DNA from: Sulfurospirillum diekertiae
GTDB lineage: Bacteria > Campylobacterota > Campylobacteria > Campylobacterales > Sulfurospirillaceae
Reading direction: 5' to 3'
Length of the DNA: 64,000 nucleotides
Assembly (NCBI RefSeq): GCF_002162315.1
Contig: NZ_CP021416.1
Coordinates: 2,430,207-2,494,206, forward strand
Shown: piece after piece, positions 26,052-34,537 of the stretch
Position numbering within the stretch: position 1 is the stretch's first letter
Layout of the letters: every line of letters begins with the position of its first letter
The notes under the pieces: generated by a model
Told to the model about the DNA's origin: nothing
The model's input: the letters and a program-made list of their open reading frames with translations, nothing else
Databases searched by the model: none
Program-made: the position numbers and the translations under genes

Positions 26052-26716
26052 ACGATAATCTCGCCATTATGTATTTCAATGATCTTATCCACACATCCCA
26101 GATCAAAGAAGAGTGGATCATGGGTTGCAATAAGTAGGGTCACACCTTTTTCTTTAAGGATTGCAAGCTCATCAATGAGAGCACGTGAAAGTTTTTCATC
26201 CAGATTAGCGGTTGGCTCATCGGCTAAGACGATTAACGGATCGTTGATCAAAGCACGGGCAATGGCGACACGTTGTTGCTCACCTCCTGAGAGGCGATTG
26301 ACCCGCATCTTTGCTTTATGCGCTATGCCACACTGCTCCATCACGGCTTTAGCTTTCATCTCCAATACATGTAAAGGAAGATTCTCAGGAATCAAAGGCG
26401 TCATAACATTCTCAAGAACACTGAGATGGACTATGAGGTGATACTTTTGGAAGATAAATCCGATTTTCTGGCGACGAATGGCGGCACTAAAATGCTCAGG
26501 GAGTTTGGAAATCTCTTTACCATCCACACGTACTTCGCCTTGACTGGGTTGCATCAGTCCTGCGATTAAAGAGAGCAGTGTGCTCTTACCACTACCACTG
26601 GGTCCCTTGAGTACCACACACTCCCCACGCTTTACATGTAAAGATATATTGGCAAGGGCAGGAATGCTCTCATCGCCTTGAATAAAGCTTTTACTCACCG
26701 CTTCAAGCACGATCAT
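26048..26716 (-). CDS. ABC transporter ATPase, LolD/MacB type
   Basis: 222 aa. Walker A GPSGSGKSTLLSLIAGL, signature LSGGEQQRVAIARAL, Walker B LIVLADEPTANLD and the H-loop ATHD are all intact. The length and Q-loop context match the LolD/MacB/FtsE group that works with FtsX-like permeases. It overlaps both neighbours by 4 bp (ATGA), so permease, ATPase and NosL-domain protein are made together. Likely drives a mechanotransmission-type transporter rather than classical substrate import. Confidence 0.93.
   Translation of the reverse strand: MIVLEAVSKSFIQGDESIPALANISLHVKRGECVVLKGPSGSGKSTLLSLIAGLMQPSQGEVRVDGKEISKLPEHFSAAIRRQKIGFIFQKYHLIVHLSVLENVMTPLIPENLPLHVLEMKAKAVMEQCGIAHKAKMRVNRLSGGEQQRVAIARALINDPLIVLADEPTANLDEKLSRALIDELAILKEKGVTLLIATHDPLFFDLGCVDKIIEIHNGEIIV
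26366..26373. repeat. Iterated palindrome, TACATGTA core, coding
   Basis: In the ABC ATPase gene, read as PLHVL. One flank is AAA. Confidence 0.75.
26631..26642. repeat. Iterated palindrome TTTACATGTAAA, coding
   Basis: In the ABC ATPase gene, read as SLHVK. Symmetry extends to the flanking C/G. Confidence 0.9.
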
Positions 26717-27900
26717 CGCATCACCTCCTCAGCATCTAAACTGGAAGCTCGCCATGCTGGAATCAGGGTTGCTGCAATGTAAATAGGCACAGAGAGTAAA
26801 AAGAGTAAAACGAACATCGAGCTATCTACACTAAAGGGAAGTACGAACGAAGGTTTGAGTTCGGAGTAACCCATAAAAACATTGCGTAACAGGGGTGCTT
26901 GCATGCCATAGACGTAAAAAAGAGAGAATGCAATGCCGACTAAAAAAGCACCCATAGCGAGTGTAAAGCTCTCGTAAAACTTCTCTTTCAAGATGTCGTC
27001 ACTGCTCCAGCCAATCGCTTTTAAAATGCCGATTTCCTTTTTCTCTTCTGAACTCAAGCCACTGGTTTTATCGTAGATAATGATAAAAAAGGCAAAGGCA
27101 CAGACACTAAAGAGGGAGAGGAAGAAACCACTTTTATAATCAAAAAGATTCTGGTAACTGACTCTAATGTCATCTTGGGTAATGGCACGCAGATCAGGGA
27201 AGCGTTCAGTGATTTTTTGCACAATGGTGGGGATCTCTTTGACATTGGCTACTTTAACCACAATGTCCGTGGCTTTGCTCTCATCCATACCGAAAATGGC
27301 GTACGCAAGCTTTTTAGGTACAAGGATAAGATCATTGGATTCTAAGGTGAGATCTGAGTTAAAAATACCTGCAATGGAAACCTTTTGCCATTTTCCCTCA
27401 CTGGTGACAAAGTTAAAAAAGTCGGTGTAGTAATTCTCACTCAAGACTTTCTTTACCCCAGCTCCGATGATCATTGCATGTTCGCTCTCAAGCAGTTTGG
27501 GATCAAACTGCTGTGTGAGTTTCGAAAGTGTTTGGGAGTATTGCTCTTCATACGCATCAATGCCAACCACCGAGAAATTCACACCTGCGGGTTTAAAGTA
27601 GTAATATCCCCAAATGCGAGGCGTCATAGAGCTGATACCTTCGATATCCAAAAGGGCATCCACACGACTGATGGGTACATCACTCTGCTTTCCTGCAATA
27701 AAGCGTTGCAAGGTAATCTGCGGTAAGGTTTTAAGGGTTGTGTTCAGTTCCAGTTTAATGGCGTCTGCGATCATCAACACCGAAGAGAGCAAGAAGATGA
27801 GCAGACTTAAGATCAAAAAGATGAAAAAGCTCTTACCTGCACGACGAAGGAGCGAACGAATGGCGTAATCTAGCAATAAAAAATTGAGTTTAAAAGACAC
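26713..27900 (-). CDS. FtsX/MacB-like ABC permease
   Basis: 395 aa from the GTG at 27900, which has GAGG upstream and overlaps the preceding small gene by 11 bp. A more upstream in-frame start would lie further into that gene. Four membrane segments, one near the N-terminus (IFLILSLLIFLLSSVLMIADAI) and three in the C-terminal third, separated by a large periplasmic MacB_PCD-like domain (about 50-260). The FtsX core SSEEKKEIGILKAIGWSSDDILKE is present. Pairs with the adjacent LolD-like ATPase. Confidence 0.88.
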   Translation of the reverse strand: MSFKLNFLLLDYAIRSLLRRAGKSFFIFLILSLLIFLLSSVLMIADAIKLELNTTLKTLPQITLQRFIAGKQSDVPISRVDALLDIEGISSMTPRIWGYYYFKPAGVNFSVVGIDAYEEQYSQTLSKLTQQFDPKLLESEHAMIIGAGVKKVLSENYYTDFFNFVTSEGKWQKVSIAGIFNSDLTLESNDLILVPKKLAYAIFGMDESKATDIVVKVANVKEIPTIVQKITERFPDLRAITQDDIRVSYQNLFDYKSGFFLSLFSVCAFAFFIIIYDKTSGLSSEEKKEIGILKAIGWSSDDILKEKFYESFTLAMGAFLVGIAFSLFYVYGMQAPLLRNVFMGYSELKPSFVLPFSVDSSMFVLLFLLSVPIYIAATLIPAWRASSLDAEEVMR

Positions 27901-28201
27901 GTTCAATCCTCGAAGGCTGAGCGTTAGGGGCATAGTGGTAGACAAACGTGGAGGGGAAATACTCTAACAGTTCGGGCGATTCATTAAAATAGGAGAAAAC
28001 ATCACTCAGACTTCGGTGACGCACATAGTGCGCTTCACTGACTAAGGCAAGGTCTGGTAAACCTACCAAAGCAACCAATTCTTCTTTACATGTAATTTTG
28101 GAAAGCGTGAGTCCTTGTGTGTTGGAGAAGTATAATAGCTGTGCCATTATCGTGACGCAAAGCGTGATAAATAGTGTTAAAAATGTGACTCGCGTGACCA
28201 T
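27890..28201 (-). CDS. Small membrane-anchored protein of the ABC/NosL operon
   Basis: 103 aa. N-terminal hydrophobic segment about 5-25 (VTFLTLFITLCVTIMAQLLYF) that could be an uncleaved anchor or signal. The remainder is periplasmic with TCKEELVALVGLPDLALVSEAHYVRHRSLSDVF. Family not recognised. Overlap with the permease gene and position as first gene argue that it is a component of the same system, perhaps a periplasmic adaptor or substrate-binding subunit. One palindrome gives its ITCK peptide. Confidence 0.7.
   Translation of the reverse strand: MVTRVTFLTLFITLCVTIMAQLLYFSNTQGLTLSKITCKEELVALVGLPDLALVSEAHYVRHRSLSDVFSYFNESPELLEYFPSTFVYHYAPNAQPSRIERVF
28086..28095. repeat. Iterated palindrome TTACATGTAA, coding
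   Basis: In the small operon-leading gene, read as ITCK. Confidence 0.88.
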
Positions 28202-28317
28202 CGCATCTCCTCTAACCTAAGCGAAGATTGTACCACATGAGCGCTCTTTTATCAATACCCTCTAAGGCATTTTGGATTACAATACCTTTTCTAAAAAGCT
28301 TATGCTAAGGACGTTTT

Positions 28318-28941
28318 ATGCAACTCGATATTTGGCTAACGATGCTCGTTGCCTCTATTCTTATTAGTGTCTCTCCCGGTGCTGGAGCCGTTGTTTCCAT
28401 GAACTATGGACTCAAATACGGACTGAAACGCTCTTACGCTGCTATTATGGGGCTTCAGGTGGGTCTTTTTGTGCAAACGTTTATTGTCGTCATAGGGTTG
28501 GGCTCTCTCATCATGAGTTCACTGCTACTTTTTAATATCATTAAGTGGATTGGTGTCGTCTATTTGATCTTTTTAGGGGTAATGAAGTTCATTGAAAAGC
28601 CACACTTGCCAGATGACACCGCTAAAATCAAAGCCTTTTCCGCTTCAAAAGCGTTTATTCAAGCCACTCTGATTAACCTGACCAACATTAAAGCAACGGT
28701 CTTTTTGGTAGCGTTCATTCCACAGTTTTTAAACCCAGACAAACCACTTCTTGGACAGTTTGCCATTATCTGTGCAACGCTCATTTGTGTGGACATCATC
28801 GTCATGACAGGCTATAGTTCGCTCGCTTCCAAACTTAAAAACGTCATCAAATCCATTCGTGCCATCAAGATTCAAAACCGCCTTACAGGAGCTTTTTTGC
28901 TTCTTGCAGCCTTTTTTATCTCAACGGCAAAACGTGCTTAA
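28318..28941 (+). CDS. LysE/RhtB-family exporter
   Basis: 207 aa with about six membrane segments. MLVASILISVSPGAGAVVSMNYGLKYG carries the SPGA variant of the LysE signature. IQATLINLTNIKATVFLVAFIPQFLNPD is the family's second conserved stretch. Intact, unlike the other LysE gene at 23 kb, from which it is clearly diverged. Probably exports an amino acid such as homoserine or threonine (family knowledge). Its last bases overlap the convergent ArsC-like gene. Confidence 0.88.
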   Translation: MQLDIWLTMLVASILISVSPGAGAVVSMNYGLKYGLKRSYAAIMGLQVGLFVQTFIVVIGLGSLIMSSLLLFNIIKWIGVVYLIFLGVMKFIEKPHLPDDTAKIKAFSASKAFIQATLINLTNIKATVFLVAFIPQFLNPDKPLLGQFAIICATLICVDIIVMTGYSSLASKLKNVIKSIRAIKIQNRLTGAFLLLAAFFISTAKRA

Positions 28942-29279
28942 GCAAATTTATTTGCGTACACTTCTTCATCAAAGCCAACCAAAAGCGCTCCATCTTCACA
29001 CTCAACGATGGGGCGTTTAAAAAGCAGTTGCTCTCTTAAAAGCCACATTTTTTTCTCTTCCTCACTGATCTCTTTACTCAAGCCCAAAGTTTTAAACTTC
29101 GTTCCTTTGGTATTGAAGATCACCGACATGGGTTGCTTACTGAGCCACTCTTTAAGTTTTGCTTCACTGATCTGCGTGCTTTTAAGATCAACAAAAGTAT
29201 AAGGAACAACCTTCGCTTTAAAAAAAGCAATTGCTTTTTTGACACTACCACAGGTAGTGATGCCATAGACTTTAATCAT
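28938..29279 (-). CDS. ArsC/Spx-family thioredoxin-fold protein
   Basis: 113 aa. MIKVYGITTCGSVKKAIAFF has a single active-site Cys (CGSVKK) rather than CxxC, as in the Spx/MgsR and YffB branches of the ArsC family. YTFVDLKSTQIS, LLFKRPIVECEDGALLVGFDEEVY is the family C-terminal pattern. It could be a glutathione- or thiol-dependent reductase, or a redox regulator. It overlaps the GGDEF gene by 4 bp (ATGA). Confidence 0.85.
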   Translation of the reverse strand: MIKVYGITTCGSVKKAIAFFKAKVVPYTFVDLKSTQISEAKLKEWLSKQPMSVIFNTKGTKFKTLGLSKEISEEEKKMWLLREQLLFKRPIVECEDGALLVGFDEEVYANKFA

Positions 29280-31378
29280 ATATTCTCCTTATAAAATTCT
29301 ATGCAATTTCGCCCTTTTTGTTTGGCTTGATACATTGCTTTATCCGCTTCACTAAAAATAGTTTCTTGATGCTGTTTTTTATCACTAAACAACGTAATTC
29401 CGATACTCGCTGTACATTGATGATGAATGACTGTTTCATCCGCTTCTTCCCGTAATGCAATCACATACGGGGCGCTTACATGTAAAAGAATAGAAGACGC
29501 AATTTTTATAGCCTCTTCTTGGGCAATATACTCTTCTAGACTTAAATTTTCTACTGCAATTAAGAATTCATCTCCACCAAAACGAGCAACGACATCCACT
29601 TCACGCACACAGGCTTTCAAACGCTTAGCTACGTCAACGAGGAGCACGTCTCCCGCTTTATGCCCAAAAGCATCATTGAGTGGTTTAAAATTATCCAGAT
29701 CAAGTACCAAAAGAGCCCCATACTGTTTTATTCGCTTTGCGTGTGACAGCATCATCGTAAAGCGTTCATGAAACAATCGTCGATTGGGTAACTGTGTTAA
29801 AGAATCATGATAAGCAAGACTACGAATGAGCTCTTCTGTTTTTTTGCGCTCTGTAATGTCCGTAGAGATACCACACAATGCGTAGACACTTCCATCTTCA
29901 CGTAGCAGTGGAATTTTCGTTGAAAGACAGGTTATTGCCTTTCCTGTATGCTTGCTGGTGATGTGCTCTTCAATCGTCACTTTGCGTCCGTATTCGATGA
30001 CTTCTTTATCTGCTTTGCGAAGAGCTTGAACCGTTGGCTCATCAAAAAAATCTTCATCTGTCTTTCCAACAACTTCAATTAAATCACAATGCTTTCGGTT
30101 AGCATAAATATAACAATACTGTGTATCTTTAATGTAGATAAACGCTTCAAGACTCTCTAAAATCGTATTGAGTTTCGCTTCACTTTGCATCAATCCTAAT
30201 GTGCGTTCTTGTATTTTTTCTTCTAGCTCTCTATTATTGGAGCGTACATACTCTATCATCGTACTAAACTGTTGAGAAAGGTCTTTAATTTCAGCGCTCC
30301 CGACAGGACGAAGATCAATCTCGTAATGACCATGTTCAATGGCTTGCATGTTCGTCTTTAGCTGATTTAAAGGGTTAAGAATCAAAGTGCGTAGCTGGGA
30401 GCCAACGGCAATCAATGCAATTAAAAAAAGCGCACTGAGAAAAGGAAAGATGGAAAAATCTTTAACCGCATCAAGCTCTTTTGCATCAATAAGTGTTAAG
30501 CTAAACCAATCAATCTCTTGAAGATACGTCAATCCTAAAAGCTTTTTGACACCGTCATACTCTACCCAAATGGTACGTATTTCATCGGGGTGGGTACTTA
30601 AATAACGTATCGCTTCATGGATAGCAGCTCTATCTTGTTGACGAACAAACAATGCATCTATCTTTTTATGCGTTCCCTTAGTTGTTGTGTGGCTCATATA
30701 ATCACTGAGCTTGGTATCTCGCTCCAATTGAATATCCAAATAACGATTGATAAAAAAGTTTTGAATTCCCTCTTGCTCAAGACCAACAGACTCTCGTACA
30801 AAACGGGTAAAATCAAGTCCCGTTCCAACGATGCCAACCACTTTATTATTGATTGTCAAATCATGGTTAAGCCAGATATAGGTGTGGTTAAGCACCTCAT
30901 CCGTATCTACATTAATGCGATACGCTTGATTATCGGCAATAACATTATAAAACCAAGCATCATTGCTTGAAGAAGGTGAGAGTTTGTACTGAAGTTCTTT
31001 GCCGGCATAACTATTTTTTGCATCATTAAAATAGTAGTTTTCACTGTTAATAAAAGCAGCAAAATAACTTTTACTTTGAAATTTTTGCCGATACGATTCT
31101 AAAATGGCTAAACCATTTTTGCGTTTGCTTTCATTGGTATCATCCAGTGCCATTGCAAGAATAGCGGGTTCATTCGCCATTTCTTGAATAATCTTATGCT
31201 CTTGCAATAAAGGAAGAAGGGTGCGATTTTTATCAAAAATAATCTGTTTTTTAATAAACCGCTCAGCCCATTTCTCATTGACCTTATCAAATAATATTTC
31301 CGTGTAAAACCAAACGCACAGAGAGAAAAAAAGAAACAGCGCTAGCATAAAAATAAATAGTTTCCCTTTTATACGCAT
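29276..31378 (-). CDS. Membrane diguanylate cyclase, Cache-HAMP-PAS-GGDEF
   Basis: 700 aa. TM1 about 8-28 (LFIFMLALFLFFSLCVWFYTE), periplasmic double-Cache-like domain (about 30-315; AKNSYAGKELQYKLSPSSS, GIVGTGLDFTRFV), TM2 about 318-338, HAMP (NPLNQLKTNMQAIEHGHYEI), PAS (about 405-515) and GGDEF (about 530-690). ARFGGDEFLIAVENL is intact and an RxxD-like site (KACVREVD) sits just upstream, so product inhibition is possible. It converts an extracytoplasmic ligand signal into cyclic di-GMP. Ligand unknown. Confidence 0.92.
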   Translation of the reverse strand: MRIKGKLFIFMLALFLFFSLCVWFYTEILFDKVNEKWAERFIKKQIIFDKNRTLLPLLQEHKIIQEMANEPAILAMALDDTNESKRKNGLAILESYRQKFQSKSYFAAFINSENYYFNDAKNSYAGKELQYKLSPSSSNDAWFYNVIADNQAYRINVDTDEVLNHTYIWLNHDLTINNKVVGIVGTGLDFTRFVRESVGLEQEGIQNFFINRYLDIQLERDTKLSDYMSHTTTKGTHKKIDALFVRQQDRAAIHEAIRYLSTHPDEIRTIWVEYDGVKKLLGLTYLQEIDWFSLTLIDAKELDAVKDFSIFPFLSALFLIALIAVGSQLRTLILNPLNQLKTNMQAIEHGHYEIDLRPVGSAEIKDLSQQFSTMIEYVRSNNRELEEKIQERTLGLMQSEAKLNTILESLEAFIYIKDTQYCYIYANRKHCDLIEVVGKTDEDFFDEPTVQALRKADKEVIEYGRKVTIEEHITSKHTGKAITCLSTKIPLLREDGSVYALCGISTDITERKKTEELIRSLAYHDSLTQLPNRRLFHERFTMMLSHAKRIKQYGALLVLDLDNFKPLNDAFGHKAGDVLLVDVAKRLKACVREVDVVARFGGDEFLIAVENLSLEEYIAQEEAIKIASSILLHVSAPYVIALREEADETVIHHQCTASIGITLFSDKKQHQETIFSEADKAMYQAKQKGRNCIEFYKENI
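29476..29485. repeat. Iterated palindrome TTACATGTAA, coding
   Basis: In the GGDEF gene, read as LLHVS. Confidence 0.88.
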
Positions 31379-31518
31379 TTGCGCTTCCTTATATTTCTCG
31401 TTTTGAACATTATAACAATTATACGTAACAAATAAAAATCAAGAAATGGTTTTAATTTAGACCTATAAGTATCTTTATCCTATAATAATGAATACTCTTC
31501 ACAGCAAAGTTGGAACAT

Positions 31519-32415
31519 ATGAACAATCTCTCGAAAGAGGCACAAGGCTACATTTACGCTCTTTTAGCGTTTGTTTTTTGGGGCTTAATCCCGATCTATT
31601 TTAAACTGATCGCTTCTGTGTCCGCCGCAGAAATACTCGCACACCGTATTATTTGGTCTGTGGTACTGCTCTTTGGCATGATTATTGTGAGTCGTCAATT
31701 TGGTGCATTTACCCTTCTTGTACGAGATATTCACAAGATCAAATACCTCGTACTCTCTGCCCTTTTAGTTTCACTCAACTGGTTGGTATTCATTTGGGCA
31801 GTCAGCCATAATATGATCGCAGAATCCAGTCTTGGCTATTACATCAATCCGCTGGTTAATTTTGCCTTGGGCATTCTCTTTTTTAAAGACCGCCCTACGT
31901 TTTGGCAAAAAATTGCTATTGCCCTAGCTTTCAGTGCCATTGCATACCAAGCGATCACCCTTGGATCCATCCCTATTGTTTCATTGGTCTTAGCATTTAG
32001 TTTTGGCTTTTACGGATTGATTCGTAAACAGATTAATCTTCCTGCTATGACAGGACTGTATATCGAAACATTGATTTTGCTCCCTTTGGCATTGCTCTAT
32101 TTTGGGTATTTAGTATCAACCAATCAAAATGCGTTTGTCTTTCCTCCCAATGCGATTTCATGGCTTTTACTCTTAGCTGGTTTTATCACTGTTGTTCCAC
32201 TTTTGTGGTTTAACGCAGCCGCTACACGCATCTCACTCATTCACTTGGGCTTTTTCCAGTACATTAGCCCTACCGTTTCCTTTTTGTTAGCTATTTTTGT
32301 TTATGATGAGATTTTAGTTCCAGAAAAACTCACCAGTTTTGTGCTCATTTGGATTGCACTGGCTATCTTTAGCATAGATGGATACCTAAAAAAGAGACGT
32401 ACCAAAGAGGTCTAA
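31519..32415 (+). CDS. rarD: EamA/RarD-type drug/metabolite transporter
   Basis: 298 aa from the ATG at 31519. Ten predicted membrane segments in two EamA halves. GYIYALLAFVFWGLIPIYFKLI, EILAHRIIWSVVLL and the second-half LLWFNAAATRISLIHLGFFQYISPTVSFLLA are characteristic of RarD (chloramphenicol-sensitive protein family). Physiological substrate unknown. The response regulator gene starts at the very next base after its stop, so rarD may be the first gene of the eptA-linked operon. Confidence 0.9.
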   Translation: MNNLSKEAQGYIYALLAFVFWGLIPIYFKLIASVSAAEILAHRIIWSVVLLFGMIIVSRQFGAFTLLVRDIHKIKYLVLSALLVSLNWLVFIWAVSHNMIAESSLGYYINPLVNFALGILFFKDRPTFWQKIAIALAFSAIAYQAITLGSIPIVSLVLAFSFGFYGLIRKQINLPAMTGLYIETLILLPLALLYFGYLVSTNQNAFVFPPNAISWLLLLAGFITVVPLLWFNAAATRISLIHLGFFQYISPTVSFLLAIFVYDEILVPEKLTSFVLIWIALAIFSIDGYLKKRRTKEV

Positions 32416-33090
32416 ATGAAAGTTTTGATCGTAGAAGATGATACTAAAATCGCCGCTTTTTTAAAAAAAGGGTTAGAGGAAGAGTATTTTTGTGTTGATA
32501 TCTGCGATAATGGCGAAGATGCCATCTATTTATCAGGGATGAATGCCTATGATGTCATCATCTTAGATATTATGATCAAAGGGCTACAAGGTGATCAAGT
32601 ATGTCAAAAATTACGAGAGCAAAAAATTGCCATTCCCATCATTATGCTCAGTGCTAAAAGTACGATCAGTGACAAAGTCAGCCTGCTCAACTTGGGAGCG
32701 GATGATTATCTCACCAAACCTTTTAGCTTTGACGAACTACTCGCACGCATTCATGTACAGCTCCGAAAGCATGATCACAAAGAACTGCTTCTTAGCGTAG
32801 GCGATCTTCTACTTAACCCTCTTACCAAAACCGTAACACGTGGGGGTGAGGCGATTACTTTGACGGCTAAAGAGTATGTCCTTTTAGAATACCTGATGCG
32901 CCATAAAAATGCCATCATTGAAGAACGCCTTTTAGAAGAACAAATTTTTAGCATGGAACAGAGTATCCAAAGTAATATACTTAATGTTTACATGTACCGC
33001 TTGCGCACCAAAATTGATAAAAATTTTGAGCTCAAACTTATTAAAACTTATCGCAACCAAGGATACACGATCAGTGATGCAACGCTTTAA
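32416..33090 (+). CDS. OmpR-family response regulator
   Basis: 224 aa. Receiver with VEDDTK, ILDIMIKGLQGD phospho-acceptor and DDYLTKPF, then a winged-helix DNA-binding domain (KEYVLLEYLMRHKNAIIEE, NVYMYRLRTKID, IKTYRNQGYTI). The ATG directly follows rarD and the sensor gene overlaps its end by 14 bp. Its location just before eptA suggests a PmrA-like role in lipid A modification control. Contains a degenerate palindrome exactly where the full motif would create a stop. Confidence 0.93.
   Translation: MKVLIVEDDTKIAAFLKKGLEEEYFCVDICDNGEDAIYLSGMNAYDVIILDIMIKGLQGDQVCQKLREQKIAIPIIMLSAKSTISDKVSLLNLGADDYLTKPFSFDELLARIHVQLRKHDHKELLLSVGDLLLNPLTKTVTRGGEAITLTAKEYVLLEYLMRHKNAIIEERLLEEQIFSMEQSIQSNILNVYMYRLRTKIDKNFELKLIKTYRNQGYTISDATL
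32987..32996. repeat. Partial iterated palindrome TTTACATGTA, coding, third frame
   Basis: In the regulator gene, read as VYMY. The right side is TACC instead of TAAA. The perfect motif would place TAA in frame here. Confidence 0.65.
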
Positions 33091-34471
33091 AAACCTCAAG
33101 TTCAGACTTCTTGCAACGCTTGGTACTGTTTTATTTGCACTTTTTTATGGCTTTGGGTACATTGTTGTGCATTCGCTCGAAAGCTCTTATCAACAAACAT
33201 CCGAAGCAACGCTTTTTGCAGTGCTTAAAGATATTAAGCATGATTTTAATTTAGATCCCGTCAAAGAGATCATTTTCAATGACAATAAACAAGAATTTAA
33301 TATGCCCATCTTATACGCACAAGTGATCGCGTATGACAGCTTATCCAATACGCCTACCATCATTCAGCGCTCGAATGACCTTAAAGAAAGAACACTGAAA
33401 ATAGAACCTAACATTATTCAACAAATATTTGAACGCCCAAATGAAATTGTCTTTTCAACCATGTCCGATTCCATCCTAACACACCAAAAAATCTATATTG
33501 GGACACTACTTTTAACGCAAAATGAGGACCAAATACTCTTTTTACAGTGTGCTATGCCCTATGACAAGCATACACCCCAAGTCAAAGAGATGACATCTAC
33601 CCTGTGGGTGGGACTTTCTTCATTACTGATCATCATTTTAGTCTTGGCCTCTATTTTAATCTCAAAATCACTTCAAAATGTCCAAAAGGTGACCAATACG
33701 GCTAAAGAAATCAGTACGCAGGATTTGCATTCTACAATTCCTCAAACCCATATTGCATATGAGATTGATGACCTCATTGCCACATTTAACACCCTTCTCA
33801 ATGAACTTCAAAATGCATATGCCCAAGTCAAGCAGTTTGGTCAAAATGCTTCCCACGAACTCAAAACCCCGCTCACGATTATTCAAGGGGAAGTTGACAT
33901 AGGACTTCGTAAAGAACGCACCATTGAAGAGTACCAACGTATTTTGCAAAAAGTTGCTAAAGAGGTCAGTACCCTTCATGCGGTCATTGAAAAAATTCTC
34001 TTTTTGTCCAGTACCACTAAAAATGATCTCAAAAACCATTTTAGTGAAGTCTATTTAGACGAGGTTTTACTGGATGCCATCGAAGAAAAACGACCTTTAA
34101 GTGAGCAGAAAAATCTAACATTACATGTAAACACATTAGAAGCGGTCAGTGTCTTAGGCAATGCTGCTCTTTTAAAGATTGCCATTGCCAATCTCATCGA
34201 TAATGCCATCAAATACACAACCACTCCAGCAACCATTGAGATCGCTCTTTTTCCACATGAACTTCAGATTAAAGATGAAGGGTTGGGCATTAAAGAAGAA
34301 GAGTTAGCACATATTTTTGAACAGTTTTACCGAGGCAATACCAGTAAGCAAAGTACCCAAGGAAGCGGGCTTGGGCTTGCTATTGTCAAAAATATTCTTG
34401 ATCTGCATGATTTTGGTATTACCGTTCACAGCCAAGAAGGCGTTGGCACACAGATATTGATTACATTCTAA
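33077..34471 (+). CDS. Sensor histidine kinase partner of the eptA-linked regulator
   Basis: 464 aa from the ATG at 33077 (MQRFKNLKFRLLATLGT), inside the end of the regulator gene. TM1 about 10-30, a periplasmic domain of about 140 residues, TM2 about 175-195 (LSSLLIIILVLASILI), HAMP, then the H-box FGQNASHELKTPLTII with intact His, N-box NLIDNAIKYT, G-boxes DEGLGI and GSGLGLAIVKN. A standard transmembrane kinase. One palindrome (LHVN) is in it. Confidence 0.93.
   Translation: MQRFKNLKFRLLATLGTVLFALFYGFGYIVVHSLESSYQQTSEATLFAVLKDIKHDFNLDPVKEIIFNDNKQEFNMPILYAQVIAYDSLSNTPTIIQRSNDLKERTLKIEPNIIQQIFERPNEIVFSTMSDSILTHQKIYIGTLLLTQNEDQILFLQCAMPYDKHTPQVKEMTSTLWVGLSSLLIIILVLASILISKSLQNVQKVTNTAKEISTQDLHSTIPQTHIAYEIDDLIATFNTLLNELQNAYAQVKQFGQNASHELKTPLTIIQGEVDIGLRKERTIEEYQRILQKVAKEVSTLHAVIEKILFLSSTTKNDLKNHFSEVYLDEVLLDAIEEKRPLSEQKNLTLHVNTLEAVSVLGNAALLKIAIANLIDNAIKYTTTPATIEIALFPHELQIKDEGLGIKEEELAHIFEQFYRGNTSKQSTQGSGLGLAIVKNILDLHDFGITVHSQEGVGTQILITF
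34121..34130. repeat. Iterated palindrome TTACATGTAA, coding
   Basis: In the sensor kinase gene, read as TLHVN. Confidence 0.88.
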
Positions 34472-34498
34472 TTCATCTTACATTCATCTATTTATACT
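34472..34498 (+). promoter_or_regulatory. Putative regulator site and -10 box of eptA
   Basis: TTCATCT occurs twice, 11 bp apart (34472-34478 and 34483-34489), the spacing used by OmpR-type regulators on one DNA face. A TATACT -10 box follows at 34493-34498 about 40 bp before the eptA start. No good -35 is seen, consistent with an activator-dependent promoter. Confidence 0.5.
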
Positions 34499-34537
34499 AA
34501 AATGCATCCATCAACTTCAGCAGTAAGGATAATACGT

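Noticed and set aside
26079-26441. Plus-strand ORF of 120 codons
   Set aside because: Mirror of the ABC ATPase signature and Walker B region, with composition typical of a shadow frame.
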